Assembly: GCA_949289715.1 (NCBI GenBank)
Contig: CASEPJ010000009.1
Span: forward strand, 1-7,880
Direction of reading: 5' to 3'
Source: an uncultured Clostridia bacterium
GTDB taxonomy: Bacteria > Bacillota > Clostridia > Christensenellales > CASEPJ01
DNA: 7,880 bases
Position numbers and translations under genes: made by a program. The number at the start of each line of letters is the position of its first letter. The first letter of the stretch is position 1. The notes beneath the pieces were generated by a model. That model had not been told where the DNA came from, did no database searches, and worked only from the letters and a program-made list of their open reading frames with translations. Below are positions 5,062 through 7,880 of the stretch, in pieces.

Positions 5062-7698
5062 TTAAGATAAAGGAAGAACAAGTTTTTTGATATATTTTAT
5101 ACCGTAATTGATGTTATTTAATCCGTTACCTTCAATCAACGAAAAGTCCGACAAAATTTTTGCTCCAGTAACATGAGAGGCGTCTCTTGTGGATTCGGTA
5201 TAAATTATTTGAGGAAGAGTTTGTTCATCGAGTGTTAATCCATCTTTTAAAGTAAAAGTAATTTCAAATTCCGTAGTAGTATCTTTAATATTTACTTTAT
5301 CGAATAATTTTACTGTAAAATATTCAAGATTAGAAACGTCTCTTGTCGAAGAGAAGTTTCTGTCGCTTTCACCGTCTCCGTTAACTCCCGCAACGGTTAC
5401 GGAAGAGAAAATGTTTCCTCCCGAAGCCAAAGTATTGTTAATTTTAATTTCTATATCACTTCTTTCATAGTTAGAAATAATTTTTAACTTATAGCCCGTT
5501 ATCACCGTTTGAGTCGTACCTTCATTCGAAACATTCGATGTTATTTTTTCAAATACCGTATTTTTGGAATTCAAAACGGTGGAAATTTTATATGGATCGG
5601 TTCCCTCCTCGTCTATCATTCTGACAAAAGCATTATATTCATCGCTCCAATTAAATCCGCTTAAACAATTTTGAGCCGCCGTATAAGAGGTACCCGTATA
5701 TTTGTTTAAAGCATCGAAAAATTGCGTATCGCTTATAGCCCAATACTCTTTGTCTTCAGCAGTGTCATATACATAATAAATGCCGTCCTGTTCGTATGTT
5801 TTAGAATAAGAATAAACTTCGTCGTAAAGTTTGGTATTTAATATTTTGGTAAGCGGAGTAGCCCATTCAATAACTATCAAAACCAAAGCAATTACAACAA
5901 CGGGAACGGAAGTATATACATTACGGAATTTTGGCATATAATAAACAACCGACTGTTTAAGCTGCGCAAGATAAGGCACAGAATATCCGAAATAAAGCAC
6001 CGTTAATACTGCCAAAAGGGGCAACATAACCGAACCGCCAACTTCTACAACCATAAACATTGTGGTAACGTAAAGAGGAAGAATTAAAACAGATACCCCT
6101 GCAGGAAGAGCAAGTTTTCTTATAGATTCACCGTATTTCGAAGCGTATTTTTCTTCCAACAAAACCATTACGAGCATAGCTGCAACCATAAGCAAAGAAG
6201 AAATTACAAACATCGGGCTTATACCGATAAAGAATAAACCTGTAACTATGGCTATCAAACAATTTAAAGCTATATTTCCGTAAACAATATTCCTCGATTT
6301 TATTTTGAAGGTTTTGGCTAAAACGACATAAACGATTAATGAAATGCCGATACTTAAAATCATAGTCCCGAAATTCATAATAAAGGAAGAATAATAGGGA
6401 GAATTAAGTTTATCGCCAAAACCGTTATTTATAATACCAAAAAACTTCTGAATAATAAACACAACGGCGCCTGCAATGACTATGGTGGAAAGCTGAACAA
6501 GCAATCCTTTTCCCACACCTTTTAGGCTTACCAAACTTTTGCCATCCGCATTTTTCTTTTTGTTGTTGAAATAAACAAACAAACCTATTAAAACAAGCAG
6601 TACAATCACGAGAACTATGGAAACAGCATTAGGGTAAACAAATACGAATAAAGAAAGATAGTTAATATATGCGCCTTCTACGTTTTTGATTTTATTTAAA
6701 TCGGCATTACCTAATTTGTCCGCCGTTTTAGAGACCACTTTGGATATCTGGCGTACAGCGGCAACCTTTTTTATTTCGGCATTGTCATAGCCGTCATAAT
6801 AAGTGCCGTTGTATTGTTGCTGACCTGTTGAACCAATGGTAACTCCGGGAATACCGGAATTTTCATATACCGAATAATCGGTTGTCGTATTGGTAGAAGC
6901 AAAAATCGTACCTATAAATGAATTTGAAATAATAGATGTATTTACGGAAGCCATTTTTGCCACTGAAGAATAACCTGCACCGCTTTCCAAAACCGTAAGA
7001 TTACCCTTTGTGCCTATAGATTGGAAATTGAGAATATATTTTATATCTCCGTAACCTTGATAGGAAGCGGCAAATTTCTTTGCCCCTAACTGATGAAATT
7101 GATTTGCATCGGAAAATAAAAATATTAAATCGTTTTTATAAGTTACCTTATCGTTTTTTACGTGTTTGGCAAATTCCATTATCGAGGCGGCGGCAATCGC
7201 ATTGTCATATAGCCCAAGCGAAGAAGAATCCGAATCGTAATGAGCCGTTATTAAAATTGCTCCCGTAGAAGAATCACTGCCCTTTATGCGAACTATTACA
7301 TTATTTACAGTGGGTTCGGAAATAACAGGAATATCTTTATCTTTATAACCTAAATTCCTGTAAATTTCCAAATATTCGCTGTTAAGCAAGGTATATGTCT
7401 GTTTCTGAACGGTATAAGTTTTATTTGAAACTGCCTGATTTTCCGAACTGTCGAGTGCGGTAAAACCGCAAGAAGAAGTGAAATAATTGTATATTTCGGT
7501 TGCCACAGAATTATCTCTTGCGGAAAACGTCGGGTGAAATTCCAAAGACAATCGGTTTGCATAATATAAAGCATCTTCCTCCACTTCCGTAGTCATATAT
7601 TTGGGTGCGCCGTTTTTATTTGTCGTATTTGTAACAGCAAAAACAAATAAAACCACCGCCAGCAAAGAAAGAATAATCGCATAAATTTTTTTAAACAT
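5062..7698 (-). CDS. M28-like polytopic membrane protein with degenerate metal site
   Basis: This 878-residue protein has a membrane anchor (5-23), an extracytoplasmic peptidase M28-like domain (about 35-330), eight more membrane helices (about 351-377, 398-418, 438-461, 471-492, 494-514, 529-551, 555-576, 595-614) and a beta-rich C-terminal domain (617-878). Lysine/arginine-rich loops at 379-397, 462-469, 515-528 and 578-592 put both soluble domains outside the cell. The layout resembles eukaryotic Fxna/ERMP1 and vacuolar membrane proteases. M28 features kept are HPTFS at 55-59, H153 and D155 in AHYDS, and D165 in YDN. The usual Glu-Glu pair is N199-Q200, the next acidic ligand is Q226, and the final histidine is Y301. 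Peptidase activity is therefore doubtful; binding or chaperone roles are possible. The ATG has a strong GGAGG site eight bases upstream. The gene stands alone between its own promoter and terminator. The family call is confident, the function is not. Confidence 0.88.
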   Translation of the reverse strand: MFKKIYAIILSLLAVVLFVFAVTNTTNKNGAPKYMTTEVEEDALYYANRLSLEFHPTFSARDNSVATEIYNYFTSSCGFTALDSSENQAVSNKTYTVQKQTYTLLNSEYLEIYRNLGYKDKDIPVISEPTVNNVIVRIKGSDSSTGAILITAHYDSDSSSLGLYDNAIAAASIMEFAKHVKNDKVTYKNDLIFLFSDANQFHQLGAKKFAASYQGYGDIKYILNFQSIGTKGNLTVLESGAGYSSVAKMASVNTSIISNSFIGTIFASTNTTTDYSVYENSGIPGVTIGSTGQQQYNGTYYDGYDNAEIKKVAAVRQISKVVSKTADKLGNADLNKIKNVEGAYINYLSLFVFVYPNAVSIVLVIVLLVLIGLFVYFNNKKKNADGKSLVSLKGVGKGLLVQLSTIVIAGAVVFIIQKFFGIINNGFGDKLNSPYYSSFIMNFGTMILSIGISLIVYVVLAKTFKIKSRNIVYGNIALNCLIAIVTGLFFIGISPMFVISSLLMVAAMLVMVLLEEKYASKYGESIRKLALPAGVSVLILPLYVTTMFMVVEVGGSVMLPLLAVLTVLYFGYSVPYLAQLKQSVVYYMPKFRNVYTSVPVVVIALVLIVIEWATPLTKILNTKLYDEVYSYSKTYEQDGIYYVYDTAEDKEYWAISDTQFFDALNKYTGTSYTAAQNCLSGFNWSDEYNAFVRMIDEEGTDPYKISTVLNSKNTVFEKITSNVSNEGTTQTVITGYKLKIISNYERSDIEIKINNTLASGGNIFSSVTVAGVNGDGESDRNFSSTRDVSNLEYFTVKLFDKVNIKDTTTEFEITFTLKDGLTLDEQTLPQIIYTESTRDASHVTGAKILSDFSLIEGNGLNNINYGIKYIKKLVLPLS

Positions 7699-7741
7699 CC
7701 TGATCTCCTCCGTAAATAGCCGCCATTAAAGGCAATAAACC

Positions 7742-7769
7742 GACTTGTCCTAAACATTTAGGACAAGTC
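7742..7769. promoter_or_regulatory. Perfect 12-bp inverted repeat in the M28-gene leader
   Basis: GACTTGTCCTAA is followed by ACAT and then its exact reverse complement TTAGGACAAGTC. It begins about 15 bases after the predicted transcription start and ends about 43 bases before the ATG of the M28-like gene. There is no T-tract on either side, so it is not a simple terminator. It could be an operator for a dimeric repressor just downstream of the promoter, or an RNA hairpin in the leader. Confidence 0.65.
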
Positions 7770-7790
7770 ACCATTTATAATATAGTATAT

Positions 7791-7819
7791 ATTATAACCA
7801 TAATTCTATAATTTTGCAA
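7791..7819 (-). promoter_or_regulatory. Sigma-70-type promoter of the M28-like gene
   Basis: On the minus strand TTGCAA (7814-7819) lies exactly 17 bases from a consensus TATAAT (7791-7796). The start point would be near 7784, giving an 85-base leader that contains the 7742-7769 inverted repeat and a GGAGG ribosome binding site. Confidence 0.65.
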
Positions 7820-7880
7820 GCAAAAAAGAACGAACTTATTAAATTAACTTACGTCATCCAACGTTTTTTTATTCGATTAC

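Noticed and set aside
7350..7574. A 74-codon minus-strand frame inside the M28-like gene, and similar short frames at 776-1015 and 7080-7268.
   Set aside because: They lie wholly inside well-supported coding sequence in other frames and encode no recognisable motif.
7742..7769. The leader palindrome considered as an intrinsic terminator.
   Set aside because: Neither strand has a T-tract after the stem.
7776..7781. TATAAT on the plus strand, considered as a divergent promoter reading out of the window.
   Set aside because: There is no -35 at 16-18 bases, and no plus-strand gene start is visible in the remaining 100 bases.
7846..7870. Short ACGT...ACGT hairpin followed by T7 on the plus strand near the right edge, considered as a terminator.
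   Set aside because: The stem is only four base pairs, and no plus-strand gene precedes it.

Overview
The window is AT-rich and every supportable gene lies on the minus strand, so transcription runs from right to left. Codon use, strong GGAGG-type ribosome binding sites and the rsmD-coaD pair point to a low-GC Gram-positive bacterium of the Clostridia type, perhaps a gut lineage known mainly from metagenomes. That placement is an inference, because no rRNA or other phylogenetic marker is present.

Right part (about 5020-7880): a single monocistronic unit. A good sigma-70-type promoter (-35 at 7814-7819, -10 at 7791-7796) is followed by a perfect 12-bp inverted repeat in the leader. Next comes an 878-residue polytopic membrane protein of the peptidase M28 (Fxna/ERMP1-like) type, then a GC-rich terminator hairpin at 5027-5048. 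The M28-like domain keeps only two of the six expected metal-centre residues, so it looks like a pseudoprotease.

Middle (4679-5061): a 383-base gap. It holds the terminator, a 24-base-period direct repeat, about 190 bases of AT-rich sequence with no visible signal, a weak candidate promoter, and a long imperfect stem-loop (4678-4758). The 3' strand of that stem contains the ribosome binding site of the next gene.

Left part (127-4678): a tightly packed operon of five genes, in transcription order alr (alanine racemase), an unknown four-helix membrane protein, rsmD (16S rRNA m2G966 methyltransferase), coaD (phosphopantetheine adenylyltransferase) and recG (replication-fork helicase). Neighbours overlap by 8 and 4 bases or are separated by 18 and 1 bases, so translational coupling is likely. 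The operon joins cell-wall precursor supply (D-alanine), ribosome modification, CoA synthesis and DNA repair. These are housekeeping jobs with no obvious shared pathway.

The features most worth a second look are the M28 domain with lost catalytic residues, the structured alr leader that masks a near-perfect Shine-Dalgarno, and the likely AUU start of alr. No mobile element, CRISPR array, tRNA or rRNA was seen.
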